Part shown: positions 9,813 through 21,195 of the stretch, piece by piece
Layout: each line of letters begins with the position of its first letter
How positions within the stretch are numbered: position 1 is the stretch's first letter
NCBI GenBank assembly: GCA_022695795.1
Contig: MU404135.1
Span: forward strand, 1-64,000
DNA from: Biscogniauxia marginata
Taxonomy: Eukaryota > Ascomycota > Sordariomycetes > Xylariales > Xylariaceae
Direction: 5' to 3'
DNA length: 64,000 bases
Translations under genes and position numbers: made by a program
Notes under the pieces: model-generated
Told to the model about the DNA's origin: nothing
Seen by the model: only the letters and a program-made list of their open reading frames with translations
Databases searched by the model: none

Positions 9813-11732
9813 GATTGTTGGAATGCGCAGATATGTCAAGCTTGTCTGAGAATTGCAGAAGTACAACTAGATTGCGTGCGGAGGGCGACAATTAGCCAAT
9901 TAGCGGTATACCTCCTAGGTCCAGGTCTTCTTGCATCTTATAGTCTAGATGGATACATATATATCCGGATTCCTTCAAGCTCTTTTCCCTCGACCACCAC
10001 CGCAAGATGCACGACTGAGCACCAAGAGGGTTTGACCATCCACCGCTGCTTCTGCGTAAGCGCTTTGCTGTTCCACAGTAGAATGCCATACACCGTCTTT
10101 GAGATCACTGCTGCGCGTCTAGGACATAACTATGGCCTACATGAGATACCCGCCCGCTGCACCTATCTCGCCCGCTCATACACACCTCCTAAAGCTTCTC
10201 AGCCATAGTGTCTCTGGCCGATAGCCGAGACATATAGCTAGAGGAAACCGGCACGGCCAAAAAAAAATGAATATCTTACCGATTCTATTCTTCTTCTCGC
10301 GCGAGTCAATCAATCCAACAACTAGTGGCTCACTACGGAATGGAATACGCAGCCTGGTTTGACATCATTGTCAGACATTTAACGATGAAGGGTTCACCGC
10401 CTACTAGGTAATAGTCTTTTCATCGCTTCTTCTTAGGGTGGAACAAGTTACCCCCGATATGTCCATGTATCGGTCAAGGGGTAAAGGGGTGGGGGGTCGT
10501 CGAAACAGATAGAGAGAGAGACACCACTTCTTTGTCCGGCTAAGGTTCCACTTCTCGTAACTACTACAATAGTTTATCTCCTTACTTCCTTCCTTCCTTT
10601 CTTTCTTCTTTTCCTGCTCTCTTTCTTTTCGTCACGGCCAGGGTAAAAAAGTAAGGAACTAGATCGACATATTCGCGCGCATTTTATGTTCATCTCTGGG
10701 TTGTGTGGAAAAGATGCCCGATGCTGACTTAGGGTAAGAGAGAGAGAGAGAACCAAGGCGAGACGGTTCTAGAAAATAGCCGAGCATTTGGAAATAAACT
10801 TCGGTAAGTTGTTACTTGTACTACTGCTGGCTTTGCCTAGGTAGGTACCTATTATATCTTCAAACGAATGGGCAAAATACACGCAAGTGACACGGCTTAT
10901 TCGCTACGATCAAATACGGACTTTTCTAGAAGCATCCTAAAGCAACACCGTGCTTTCTATGATTTTTACCTAGTGCTTGGAACCATTATATATACACCGG
11001 GCAGTCGTTCATTTGGGTTTCATCTACTCACATCTTGAGAAAGTTTACCTGGCAGAAATCGTTTCACCATCAGCGCATCAAAAACTAATCTTTTGTCCAA
11101 GAACGTTGGTACGAATTTTTTTCATTTACTAAAAATTCAATTCAGTATGGGTGGGGGTGGGCTGCCTTTAGTCCAAGGGGAGAGAAGGGTAATAAAAAAA
11201 GGTCTCGATAGAAAAATATGTACGGAATGAATAAAAAAACAGGGCTATGCTATGTACCTCCAGAAGAAGTATAGAAGAAATTCGGCAATCATAATCCAGC
11301 TCGCCTTTTGCAAGAAGAGAAGAAGGAAGAAGAAGAAGCAAAAAAGAAAAGAAAAAAGAAGAAGAAGAAGGCCATCGAGACAAAGATTTATGTTACCCTT
11401 CCCTTCCCTTAATCTCCCCCCGTCTCTTCCCTAACTCCGGCGCGCCGGTACGCTTTCCTTGATGATGAAATGGCAGAATAGATATAGGAGAGAAAAGAAG
11501 AAAAAGAAAACGCCGTTTATAATCCAATCTTTTCAATAATGATGAAAAGAGAGTTGTGCGTGCCACAACCACCTGGGGTGGGGAGGGAAGAGAAAATGTC
11601 CAAAACCCTTCTACATCCATCATGCACGGTTCTCCCCCCTCCTTCTTCGTTGATCTAAGGGTAGGCCGAGAAGATTGGACTAGCCAGGTACGTCACTTCC
11701 GAGGTGGTTTTAAACACTGGGCTGCCTCAAGC
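9813..11732. other. Intergenic, purine-rich near its right end
   Basis: Frames here are short or are shadows of the flanking gene. A CCTAGGTAGGTACC motif lies near 10838, an AG microsatellite near 10737-10751, and a purine-rich GAAGAAG stretch at about 11300-11375. The last part is the 3' flank of the GH16 gene. No gene was supportable. Confidence 0.55.
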
Positions 11733-12719
11733 TTAGGCGATGAACGATCTCCGGATGGCCCTCGCCGCGGAGGAAGAACCCTCCGAGTACACCCTGACCG
11801 AATTGATGAGCCAGTACGAGTCCCTAAACTCGTCGGGGTTGTTGGCGACGTAGTCCTGGCACGTGGCGGCCTTGGTGGAGCAGACTGGGTCGTCGCTAAA
11901 GACCTTTCCCGCCCAGTCCCCGCAGAAGGTCGTGTCGAAAACGAGCTGGTGATCCTTGAAGTGCTGATCGATGTCGCAGCCCGAGCCCGAGAACGATGCC
12001 GCGGGCGCGCCCCAGGAGCTGGGGTCGGGGGAGTCGCCGGCGATGTCGGCGGGGATCTGCCCCGTCCGCGGGAAGAAGAAGATCTTGATCGCCTCCGAAG
12101 TCCACTCAACCGCGAAGATGCCGCCGCCGATCTCGTTGAAGCCGTCGCCGAATGTCTGCGTGTTCTGACTCGGCGCTCCGCAGCCTAGGGTGCCGGTTCC
12201 GGGGGCATTGCAGTCACCCGGGGCGAAAGAATCCTGCGAGAAGGTGCAGCCGGCCGAGGTGTGAAGGGTGAAAGTAGTGTTCGTCCCCATGTTTACTCCC
12301 TCGATAATGTCAATCTCTCCACCCAAGGGCCAGACGGGGCCGCCGAACATCCAAAAGGCAGGCCACTGTCCGCATCGGGGAGCCGGCTGGTGGGCGATGT
12401 CGGCGATGAAGAGGCCCTTGGTGTATGTCTTCTTGCTGTTCACTCGGACGGAGGGCCGACCACCGGCAGGGTTCTTCGTCTCATAGTCGACTCCCAGGTA
12501 GACGCCGTTGTTCGCGTAGCCGGCAAATGATGAGCTATTAGCCTGCACAGCAGTGGAATACTTGACAAAACCATTGGTGGGATCCGGCCCGCTGAAGAAT
12601 TCGAAACCCTCGAAGAAGTTGGTTTGGTCGAAGGAATCTTGGATGGCATAAGCGGCTTGAGCGGCGGTTGCTAGTGACAGAAGACCGCCCAGACGCAGGA
12701 GAGTTTTTGCGAAAGTCAT
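11733..12719 (-). CDS. Secreted GH16 endo-beta-1,3(4)-glucanase
   Basis: A single-exon gene for 328 residues. Residues 1 to about 22 form a signal peptide (LLRLGGLLSLATAAQAAYA). The rest is one GH16 laminarinase-like domain. The catalytic signature is clear: GGEIDIIEG, with E135 the nucleophile, D137 the helper and E140 the acid/base in the family's E-x-D-x-x-E arrangement. Upstream WPAFWMFG and downstream TLHTSAGCTF, WTSEAIKIFFF and CDIDQHFKDHQLVFDTTFCGDWAG are the usual strands around the cleft in the fungal mixed-linkage subgroup. Retaining enzymes of this family hydrolyse beta-1,3 or beta-1,3-1,4 glucans, either host wall glucan during remodelling or plant/fungal glucan as food. No carbohydrate-binding module and no GPI tail are present. 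Length is normal for the family. Confidence 0.93.
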   Translation of the reverse strand: MTFAKTLLRLGGLLSLATAAQAAYAIQDSFDQTNFFEGFEFFSGPDPTNGFVKYSTAVQANSSSFAGYANNGVYLGVDYETKNPAGGRPSVRVNSKKTYTKGLFIADIAHQPAPRCGQWPAFWMFGGPVWPLGGEIDIIEGVNMGTNTTFTLHTSAGCTFSQDSFAPGDCNAPGTGTLGCGAPSQNTQTFGDGFNEIGGGIFAVEWTSEAIKIFFFPRTGQIPADIAGDSPDPSSWGAPAASFSGSGCDIDQHFKDHQLVFDTTFCGDWAGKVFSDDPVCSTKAATCQDYVANNPDEFRDSYWLINSVRVYSEGSSSAARAIRRSFIA

Positions 12720-15377
12720 GTTTGCGAGGACACTTTGTGGTCGGTGTAGGAGTAGAAGGTATTCCGAGATAGGTATAGAAAGTAGGGGCGAATCGGATAG
12801 AATGTGTTGAAATAAATAAAAAGGGTGCTTGCGCCTGGCAAGTTTATATGGAATGTGGGCAGATGAGGCAGTCAGAAGCCAAAAGCAGGAATGGGAATGA
12901 TTGGAAACCGCGTGGTCGGTTTGGCGACTTTATAAATGAATGACAGCGAAAGGCGCTTGTGTCAAAGACGCTGTTCCGGACTTCCAATGGGAGAATATTG
13001 AGACGGCTTCTATTGTTCCTGGATAAATAAAAGAGGGCCGTCGTTTTTTAATGTGGGATTTTAAAATAGAACAATGGGTTGTTTGTTTTAAAAAGTAAGC
13101 GACCAGAGTGTGAACAATGAAGGACTTATAAGTTTATGTAAAGAAGGTGTTTTTGCGTAAGGAATGACGGCTGGGTCGGGCTACGTAACGAGACACCTCC
13201 TCGATGGTCGAAGTCTAAGGTCCGAGGCTGAGTTCACGATGACAAGCTGACAAGATATATATCAAGTGCCAGACGATGGTTGGACAAGATGGAAGGCCCA
13301 GCCTACCCTTCTCTCGGGTGTTGAAGAATGTGCTAAGGTGAGCGAAGGTGAGGTCAGTCAGTCTAGAACACTGTCTGAAAAATCGACGGGAGAGATGAGT
13401 TACCTAAGTAGGTGCCATAGTCTTAGGTATGTGCTACTTGTCTCTCCGGCCATGCGAGTGCGGCCCGACGAGACACACAAGAGCAGCTATCTACGTATAA
13501 CCATCCCGATTCCCTACCTAAATATTATCGGATGGATGCACCAGTCAGAGTAAACAATCGCCCCGTCGGAGGTTTTACTTGGGACGATCAGATCTCAGAG
13601 GACATGGATAGAGCCTGGTAACTAGCACTACACTGAAGAACCCCGTCTTCAGCGGGCGGCAAGGACTAGGCATCATGGTTTGAGGAGATCAAATAAAATA
13701 AAAATGAAACAGTGATATCGAGATAGAAAGCGTGCAACAGGCAGAGAGAGAGGAAGAGTCGGCGGGCAGAGTTGCAAGGAGAGGTTGAGAGGTCGATGGT
13801 GAGACACGACCAGCCAATCAATGGTTGGCATGAAGTTGGACGGAAGCTGGGGTAGCGCGCCGCCGAAGCCTGACAGCCACTCGTCCAGCCCCTGTCAGGC
13901 ACTGTTACGGCAGGTCAGTGCCGTAGAAGGCTTAGCCCCAGATACCTTGCCCCGCTCCTGCGCGCGGGTGCGTGAGCCACAGATTGGGATCGGGCCAGCC
14001 CCGCCTGCTATTGGCGATTCCTCGCCGCCTCTTGAAACGCTCTTCGAAACATCCATCTTCCTTCTCTCTCTTTTCTTTTGAAGAGGAACCATAATATCTG
14101 GAGATCCCCAGGCGCAAACTCTATTGGCCCGCCGTCCACTATTAGATTAACCTTATTCTTGAGTCCGATACCAAGTAACGAGACTGAGATCTAGGTAGGT
14201 AACCAAGATTACCGCAGCCATGGTCCCCTTTTCTCTTCTTTCACCATTTCATGCACAGGACAAATAACCGTCCGCATGAGAAGATTAGGTATCGTCCCTT
14301 GCTGCAGATCATGGGTCCATTCTCTCTACCTATGTATATATGACCTTTCTTTTCTTTTGTTTCCTGAGCATACTTCACCACACCTATTCTATCTGACGCA
14401 GCTAAAATCTGCATCGCTCCAGGGACTTGTCTCGCTCGTGCGTGCTGTGTATGTGAGCAGCCCGTAGGATCTACATCCGATATCTGGGTAAGCTCTGCTA
14501 ATTATGGCAGACTCCTGAACTTCTGTAGGGAGGTCCGGGTGGCTGCTGCATATAATTAATGTCCCGTCCGCAGATCCCCGTTTTGTTTGTCCGTTTCCCT
14601 CCATCTAGATTGCTAGGTACAACCCTGGCTGTAGATCTCTCTGTGCTGCACTGATCAACCTAGATAGACTACGACGGAACGAAACCAAACATGGGATGCC
14701 TGGACATTGTGCGTGAACCATCTTAGTGTCACTTACATACACAACAATATTGTAGTTACTTCAGAGATGTTCAAGTTATTGGCCCCGATAAGTTCTGAGT
14801 TCGTCTCTGTAAAAAAAAAATTTTGAAGTCCCGGAGTACGTTCGAGAATCCTTTTCTGCTTACGCCGAGAATTCCATTTATGAACAACCCTGCCTTGGGC
14901 CCAATGGGTTCAAAACGTTACAAGGCATCAGTTCAGCTGTTTTGCTTGGTAATATGTAGAAAACACTTCTCGAATAGGATGAGCTTAAGGTCTTCCCAGA
15001 GAAATAAAAAAGAAACTCAGCCAATGAAAATAAATAGATATCATCTCCCTCCACCACTGCTAGGGAGGTCTACATTACGTGACTTACACTGATAAGCTTC
15101 CTTGTTACGCAACTTCTCCTGTATAGGGAGCGCCATCATAGTTGTGAATACCCTCACCTGCAACAAGCTCATAAAACCCCCAGGGATCAATCACTCGGAG
15201 ACTATACGTCGTTATCTCAATACATCCTTGAACTGGTCGCCTATTCAGCTACTTCTTCAGCAACCTTGGGAGATCCATCCGCTCTGATCCTCCTAGTGGA
15301 GGCCGAAACACGGCAGCCATGGCGCTCGACAACCCAACATTGCGGCGCGCCTAACCCAATCGTCCTGCACTTATATC
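12720..15377. other. Intergenic, no gene seen
   Basis: The first few hundred bases are the GH16 promoter region. The remainder has short frames on both strands with no domain; a CTAGGTAGGTAACC motif is near 14193 and an A10-T junction near 14811. I could not build a gene. Confidence 0.5.
12843..12849 (-). promoter_or_regulatory. TATA-like element of GH16 gene
   Basis: Reads CCATATAAAC on the minus strand about 125 nt upstream of the ATG, a normal spacing for a fungal TATA box. Assigned by motif and position only. Confidence 0.4.
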
Positions 15378-15805
15378 TCAGCATACGTCTCTAACGTGGT
15401 GTGCATGGTGACACTCGTTGTAGAAACGTAATGTAATGGGATCTTCCTTGGGGAACACAATCCGGCGAGTTCCCGCGTCGATTCGAGGTTCGCCGCTCGC
15501 AGAGACGCGTACGTATTGAGGTGAGATACGTCCGCACGACTGTGGACGACTGCGTCTGCTGCGAGAAATATCTGCGAGCCTGCCTCTTCGGTCCGGCCTA
15601 GGCGGGGGAGCTGTAAGTTGCCTGTGTGGCATTCTACTTTGGGCGAGTAAGAAAGCAGATGCTCTCTCTATTTACCGGCGAGATTCCGGACTGCGATGCA
15701 AATGATCGTCTCAACAAGCTCTTGATCCCATGGTGTGTAGAATATATACCGTTAGCGAGGATATCGCCCATAGTATGTTCCGTTGTGGACCCGTGAAGAC
15801 ATCAT
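15378..15805 (-). pseudogene. Small two-exon gene broken by one in-frame TAA
   Basis: Two segments join in phase: 15805-15676, ending at a GTAAAT donor, and 15610-15378, preceded by CAACTTACAG. The 65-nt intron is typical. Read through, the first segment gives MMSSRVHNGTYYGRYPR, a TAA at 15754-15752, then RYIFYTPWDQELVETIIC and IAVRNLA; the second gives an Arg/Pro/Ser-rich part and ends DAGTRRIVFPKEDPITLRF and YNECHHAHHVRDVC. The same frame is protein-like on both sides of the stop, so the stop looks secondary. It is preceded by a C and sits where a single C-to-T change (CAA to TAA) would create it. I do not recognise the family. Alternatives are an unrecognised extra intron, a base-call error, or a later start with only the distal part translated. 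Confidence 0.42.
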
Positions 15806-16105
15806 AGCTTGCTCAAAAACTGTACAAGCTATTAATAATAATAAACGTGCTAAAAATGGTAAATAGGTAGTCTTAAGGTATCACAAAAAAAATACGCATT
15901 TCCATAAGCATCAAATCTTCTGCCACACGAATATCAAGAGAGGGATCGACTAAAAAAAAAAAAAAAACCATCATTATCATAAGCTACAGCTTCAGCACCA
16001 TGTGAAATAAGATGAGAAAAAAATACATATATTAAGAATTGCTGCAAATTATAGTCGTCGGTATCGTGTGTATGCGGAAAGTTATAATAACACCAAGCCG
16101 ATACA

Positions 16106-17722
16106 TTATTTAAGCGAAATCCTCCCTCCTCCTGGAACAGACCTGTCGCTCCGTGTTGGACTTGCCAAGGGATCATAGACTAATAATGGCGCGTCCATCG
16201 AGTCTGGTGACATGCGCCTCTTCGCACTACGACCCAAGTCATCCAGTTGAAGCTCAACATCCGTCGCAAATCGCGCGAGGTTCGGCCTTGAGGTGTCGGG
16301 GGCGGAAGCCAAAGGGACATGCGGAGGCGATGCCGGCTCCGACCCCTTTACCAGTTTTTTGCGTATCAATTTCTCGTACATGATTTGTCGAAAGTTCTTG
16401 GTGAGACCAAACACGATCCATATCGCTAGACCCGGCGTCACGCCAAATATATATCCGATGATATTGGATCTGGCTCGTCCAGGGCCGAGGTCGGGTTCGT
16501 CTGCTTGTGCATCCCTGGCCACATCGTCACGCTGGGGCAGATGCGTGACAACGCTCGCTACTATGAACGCTCTTGACATCTTTATTAGTGATCCCTTCTA
16601 TCTTAAGTCACGTCATGATTCAGGGATAACCTTACGAGACAAGAACCACAGCAACCGACAGCCGAAATACCAACCAGTTGTCATCAAACACACCGCGCTG
16701 GGCCGTATTCACCTGAGTAACGCTGGATCTAGCCTTCGAGCTATTGCTGCTCCAAAAGTGAATTTCCGAGTTTTTGGACCGTTGCGTCGTCTTGAGGTGC
16801 CTCCAGGAAAGCTTCATATCAATGTACTTCCAAAGGACAATGGAGATCAGGATAATGCTGACGGCACAGCTCGTAACGGCTGTATAGGGTTAGTCTATAT
16901 CTGAAGGTGGAGGAATCGAAATATTCTCGATCAGAAATATAGCACAGCACTTACACTGCGCATTAGCCACGATCATGTAGACCAAAAAGCTACTCTGTAC
17001 CGGCGGTGTTTGAAGCAGGCCGATGGTGATAACGGCTAGAAACAGGGGCGCGAGTTTACCGGCTACAGAAAACATGCGCTCGGTGGTTCTTCTGGTGATC
17101 CAGAAGCCATAAACGGTCAGAGTTACTTGTATGGAGCTGGAAATTATGTTAGAGAAGCTTGAATCCTCGTACGGTACTGCTCACTATGACAATAAATAAC
17201 TCGACTCCATGATGTAGCAGAACAGCCCTGTCGGGGCCTAATCAGCAAGCTTCGTATATGGACGGCACCTGTCTTTACAGATTTACCACATACGAATGAC
17301 TGCTAAAACCCGCATGAATCCGAAATTACCGTTATTAAATATGACGTCTGCATTTTTGTAATTCGCCTTGATATGATACAGTTGCGCCCATAGGAGATCG
17401 TTCCATAGACTAAACGAGTCAATACGTTTCTACTAGGGCCCCTATCCGATCTGTGACGGCTTACGTGTAGTTGTATATCTGTTGGATGATGCTGCTTATG
17501 GTGCATATCAACGCAAAATATGCAATTAAGGCCACATCTGCGCGAGTGTCTGTTAGTTGGCACACTCATTTGGTGTTTCGGTGAGAACAGAGACTAACAG
17601 TTTAGCCTTTCATGGCTGATCCAGTAAAGCCATACGAGGAGGATATTGGTGAACAAACAGATGAACGTGAATATCAAAACGCCTACTGCGTCTCCAATCG
17701 TTCCCGCGGGCAATTGAGACAT
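16106..17722 (-). CDS. Seven-helix integral membrane protein, seven exons
   Basis: Exons: 17722-17599, 17537-17465, 17409-17294, 17227-17185, 17136-16955, 16879-16636, 16571-16106. All six introns begin GT and end AG, phases agree, and the product is 415 residues. Hydrophobic helices are visible at about residues 11-35, 43-62, 97-125, 146-165, 168-198 (best part 181-198), 248-270 and 297-318. A loop of roughly 50 polar residues separates helices 5 and 6 and a polar tail of about 95 residues follows helix 7. The segment YKNADVIFNNGNFGFMRVLA with IIQQIYNYTLWNDLLWAQLY before it resembles uncharacterised fungal integral membrane proteins (possibly the DUF3112 group; I cannot confirm). Topology is receptor-like, but no transporter or known GPCR motif is seen. 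Plasma membrane location is an inference. Start chosen because the first exon then opens with a short polar N-terminus before helix 1. Confidence 0.8.
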
Positions 17723-19756
17723 GCTGCGTCGTCGTCTCTCCGCGGGTTGCTCTCGCAAGCGCGATGATGGCGATGGCGATGGCGACGGAGACAGAGCGAA
17801 CGAACGGACGGTTATTACTAGGTAGTGGGGAGATTAAGGCCCCCTCGAGCCCCCCGCTAGAAATAGTTAAATGGTATATTATATAAGCTGGGCATGCTGT
17901 GTCACCAAGCCAAGGCAATAAATGCCACATTTGATAGCCGATCTTGCTGCAGGCTAGAGGCACTGAAGTCGGCTTACATGCACAAGCCGCCGAGGGCCCA
18001 GCTGTGTTAAACAGCTGTTAGACAGCTACCTGACTGAGTAATACAATATGAATATACACCTGTCTCGTTATAGAAAATCGATTGGAAGGAGCTGGTGAGT
18101 CGGATTGAATGCGAGAAGCATATTGAGTGAGAAAGCGCATTTGCGATACCCAATCCTGTGGTCTTTCCGCTGAGTTAGTCTATCAAAGCCATCGCTCTCC
18201 GTTTGGGGAGTGTAACCCTCTATTGTTACCAGGTATCTTTGGGTTACAGAGAACACAGGGCGAAATTGATACGACAACGTGTTACCCCTTCAACAAGTTA
18301 CCCAAGTAAGCGAGGCTGTCTTGGACTAAGACTCAGCTTCCCGGTTTCGAGTCGGCAAATCGAAAAGGTCCTTGATTCAATAGACGCCAGCCGGCTTCCT
18401 CAAAGTTGTTGGTTTTTACAGCAAGGCTACAAGGCCAGCGTGCTCCCAAGGTTGTCAGATAAGTCGCAGCAGGATTGCAATTTATCAGTATATTTTTTTC
18501 TTTCTTCGCGCGGCGCAGTTGGCTGTACGTACCTACCCAACAATAACCAACTTCAATGGCTGACAAGGCCCAGATCGCAGCCAGCTGGGAAAGGCGCTTC
18601 GAATCACGACAGACTGGGACCTGTGAGGTCGTATACATCCAACTAATGGCAAACTAGTTACTTCTTGATATGAAATACAGAGACTTGGTTCAGATTCCTA
18701 GAAATCGATCGGACCGTACCAACACCCTGCCTCGATTCTCACTATTCTCAACTCAATGCTAAGCTGTTGTTGCTAGCTGCGCCGCTAAGTGGAGTAATGG
18801 GCGAAGAGGAAAGGGGGGACGTAAGGGGCATCGAGTCGCGCCTTGTTGCCGTAATTGTCAGTCCAATTTAAAGGGTGGTAAAGCTATCACAAACCACCCA
18901 CACAACTCAAAAATACGATTACCTAGACTATCAGATCTTATAATATCTATTGTTTTTTTCTTAATGGTTCAAGCCTCGAATTGGCTACGGCGTTGGTGAC
19001 TGAACATTACGTGCTTGCTTTTGTGACAGCTTTCTGGAGGGTATGAGGGACGGTGGTTGTATTAATGAAGGAGGGTAGCTCTAGAGCTAATAGCACAGAA
19101 TTGAGCTTTATGCGCTTGGTGCATTGACTACCGTACATGCAAGCACACTACACAGGCACCTACCTAAATTAAAGGGGTGAGCCGGTTGAGATAGTAAGGT
19201 AGGTAGGTGGTATGGGATTTCTTGATTGGCCCAAGGTGACCAATCGGAGCGAGTATATCCACACCTCGCCGCCCGCGGGCTCCCGACTCGGCCCCGTTCG
19301 GACGGAAATGCTAGGCCATTTCCACTTTGCTCCGTACACACTGCTAATAAGCTAGGTTAAATTATATGTGTTATTCGACAGGGGAAGATAAATGTAAACG
19401 GACCCCGTTCGGAGCCTTATAGCGAAAGAAAATAAGCGGGAGCACGGTAGAAAATAACCGTTCCGTATGATATACATTAGGTAGGTAGCTGGTTAGTTAC
19501 CCAATGGGGAAGTTTGACTTCCCTATCCCCTGGAATCCTCCAGATCGGCTATAGATTTTGGGGGGTTGGGTGGGATGAAGCACGCGAGGTAGTGCCAATG
19601 TAAACTTGCAAGTAGTGAATTCTTGCCTTCCCTCCCTTTTACGGCTGATAGAGGGGCCTGGGAACTATTTGCCTTCAACATATCTCTCTCAAATTTCTCC
19701 TCCTCGACCCGGCAAAACTTGAGCCATCGCCCGTTCCGTCCCGTCAACCCGCAATC
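17723..19756. other. Intergenic, no gene seen
   Basis: Contains the upstream flank of the seven-helix gene, several short frames without domains, GTAGGTAGGTAGG copies near 19198 and 19480, and the promoter region of the ceramide synthase. A 147-codon frame at 18203-18646 has no recognisable character. Confidence 0.5.
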
Positions 19757-21195
19757 ATGACTGCGCCTGACGCCTCCCTGCTACTCAATCTGTTGGACGA
19801 CCGCCTGCGCCCGACGACGACAGGGGAGGGCACGCGACGTCGACGCCGCAAGTCGAAGCAGCAGGGAGAAGTCGAAGTCTCGCCGACGGCGCCCAACGGC
19901 CTCGTGACTCAGCCGCCCGAGCAGGACAGGCTGTCCAGGCGCAGAAAGCCTCGATTTCTTCTTCGGCGCCGCACATGGGCTCTACCGCTGATACTGATAC
20001 TTGCCTTTGTCTCCTGCTATGCCGCCAACCCGTCCGACTCCAACATCGCCCGCCGTTTCCTCTTTCTGTCTTATAGGCTCGACGACGATCGCGGCGACGG
20101 AGATGGCGGCAGCCGCCCGCCGCAGTACGGCAAGGGCCCTTGGGATATCGCGCTGGTGTGCTTCTACACGGCCGTCCTGTCTTTCGCGCGCGAGTTCGTC
20201 ACGCACGAACTGCTGCGCCCCCTGGCTCGCGCGCTCGGCATTGCGCCGCGGGCGAAGCGGTCGCGCTTCGCGGAGCAGATGTACACGGCCTCCTACATCG
20301 CCTTCGTCGGGCCCCTGGGCTTGCACTGCATGAGGCAGACGCCGGTGTGGTACTTCGACACCCGCGGCATGTACGAGGCCTTCCCGCACAGGACGCACGG
20401 TGCGGAGCTCAAGTTTTACTACCTGTTCCAGGCCGCCTTTTGGGCGCAGCAGGCTATCGTCATGGTGCTGGGGGTGGAGAAGAGACGCAAGGACTTCAGG
20501 GAGCTGGTGGCCCACCACGTCGTCACGATAACTCTTATTGGACTAAGTTACCAGTTCCATTTCACATATATTGGTATTGCCGTCTACGTATCCCACGATA
20601 TTAGTGATTTCTTTCTCGCCGTAAGTGGGATGGGGCCCTTGTACCTCCCTTTTCATGCGACTCTAAGTATTACTTCTCCTCAGTCTTGCCTTAAAAGCTA
20701 ACGTGGGTTTGTTTTGGGGGGTAGATATCCAAGTCGCTGAACTATATGAACAGCCCCCTCCAGGGACCATCCTTCTGCCTTTGTATCATTGTTTGGACCT
20801 ACCTACGTCACTACGTTAACCTCCGCATCCTCTACTCACTTCTTACCGAATTCAGTACCGTCGGCCCTTACGAGCTGAACTGGGAAACAGAGCAGTTCAA
20901 ATGTCTGATCTCCAATGTCGTCACGTTTGTCCTGTTAGCGGCGCTCCAGGCGCTCAACCTGTTCTGGCTGTACTGTCTGCTGCGCAGCGCGTACAAGTTC
21001 GTCTTCCTGGGCGTCGCGAAAGATGACCGATCGGAGGATGAGGGGCCGGAGCTCGATGTCGCCGTGGAGCGCGAGAAAGAGGATACCGTCAAGACGCTCA
21101 CGAATAAGGTGGAAGTGTTGCCCTTGTTGAAAGGCAACGGAGTTTCTGCGCCGCCTACGAAGAGAATGATAACTTCGCAGAGACGCCAATCTTAA
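19757..21195 (+). CDS. Ceramide synthase, Lag1/Lac1 type (TLC domain)
   Basis: Two exons, 19757-20620 and 20725-21195, joined in phase 0 across a 104-nt GTAAGT...GTAG intron; 444 residues. The protein N-acylates sphingoid bases with acyl-CoA in the ER membrane. A basic cytosolic N-terminus (RRRRRKSKQQ; RRRKPRFLLRRRTW) precedes the first helix (ALPLILILAFVSCYA). The TRAM/Lag/CLN8 domain follows. The diagnostic Lag motif lies at residues 253-288: paired H253-H254 (RELVAHHVVTITLIG), then YVSHDISDFFLA with H280-D281 and D284. These His and Asp residues are essential in studied homologues. After the splice the frame continues ISKSLNYM, as expected for the family. The C-terminal tail is acidic (RSEDEGPELDVAVEREKEDT), a common CK2-type phosphorylation context. 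Filamentous fungi often have two or three paralogues, so I do not choose between them. Confidence 0.93.

Noticed and set aside
9642..10208. 188-codon plus-strand frame
   Set aside because: Its first part is antisense to the heptad-repeat protein and the rest has no recognisable feature or splice structure.
18203..18646. 147-codon plus-strand frame
   Set aside because: Composition is not protein-like and an equally long frame lies opposite; no family or regulatory support.
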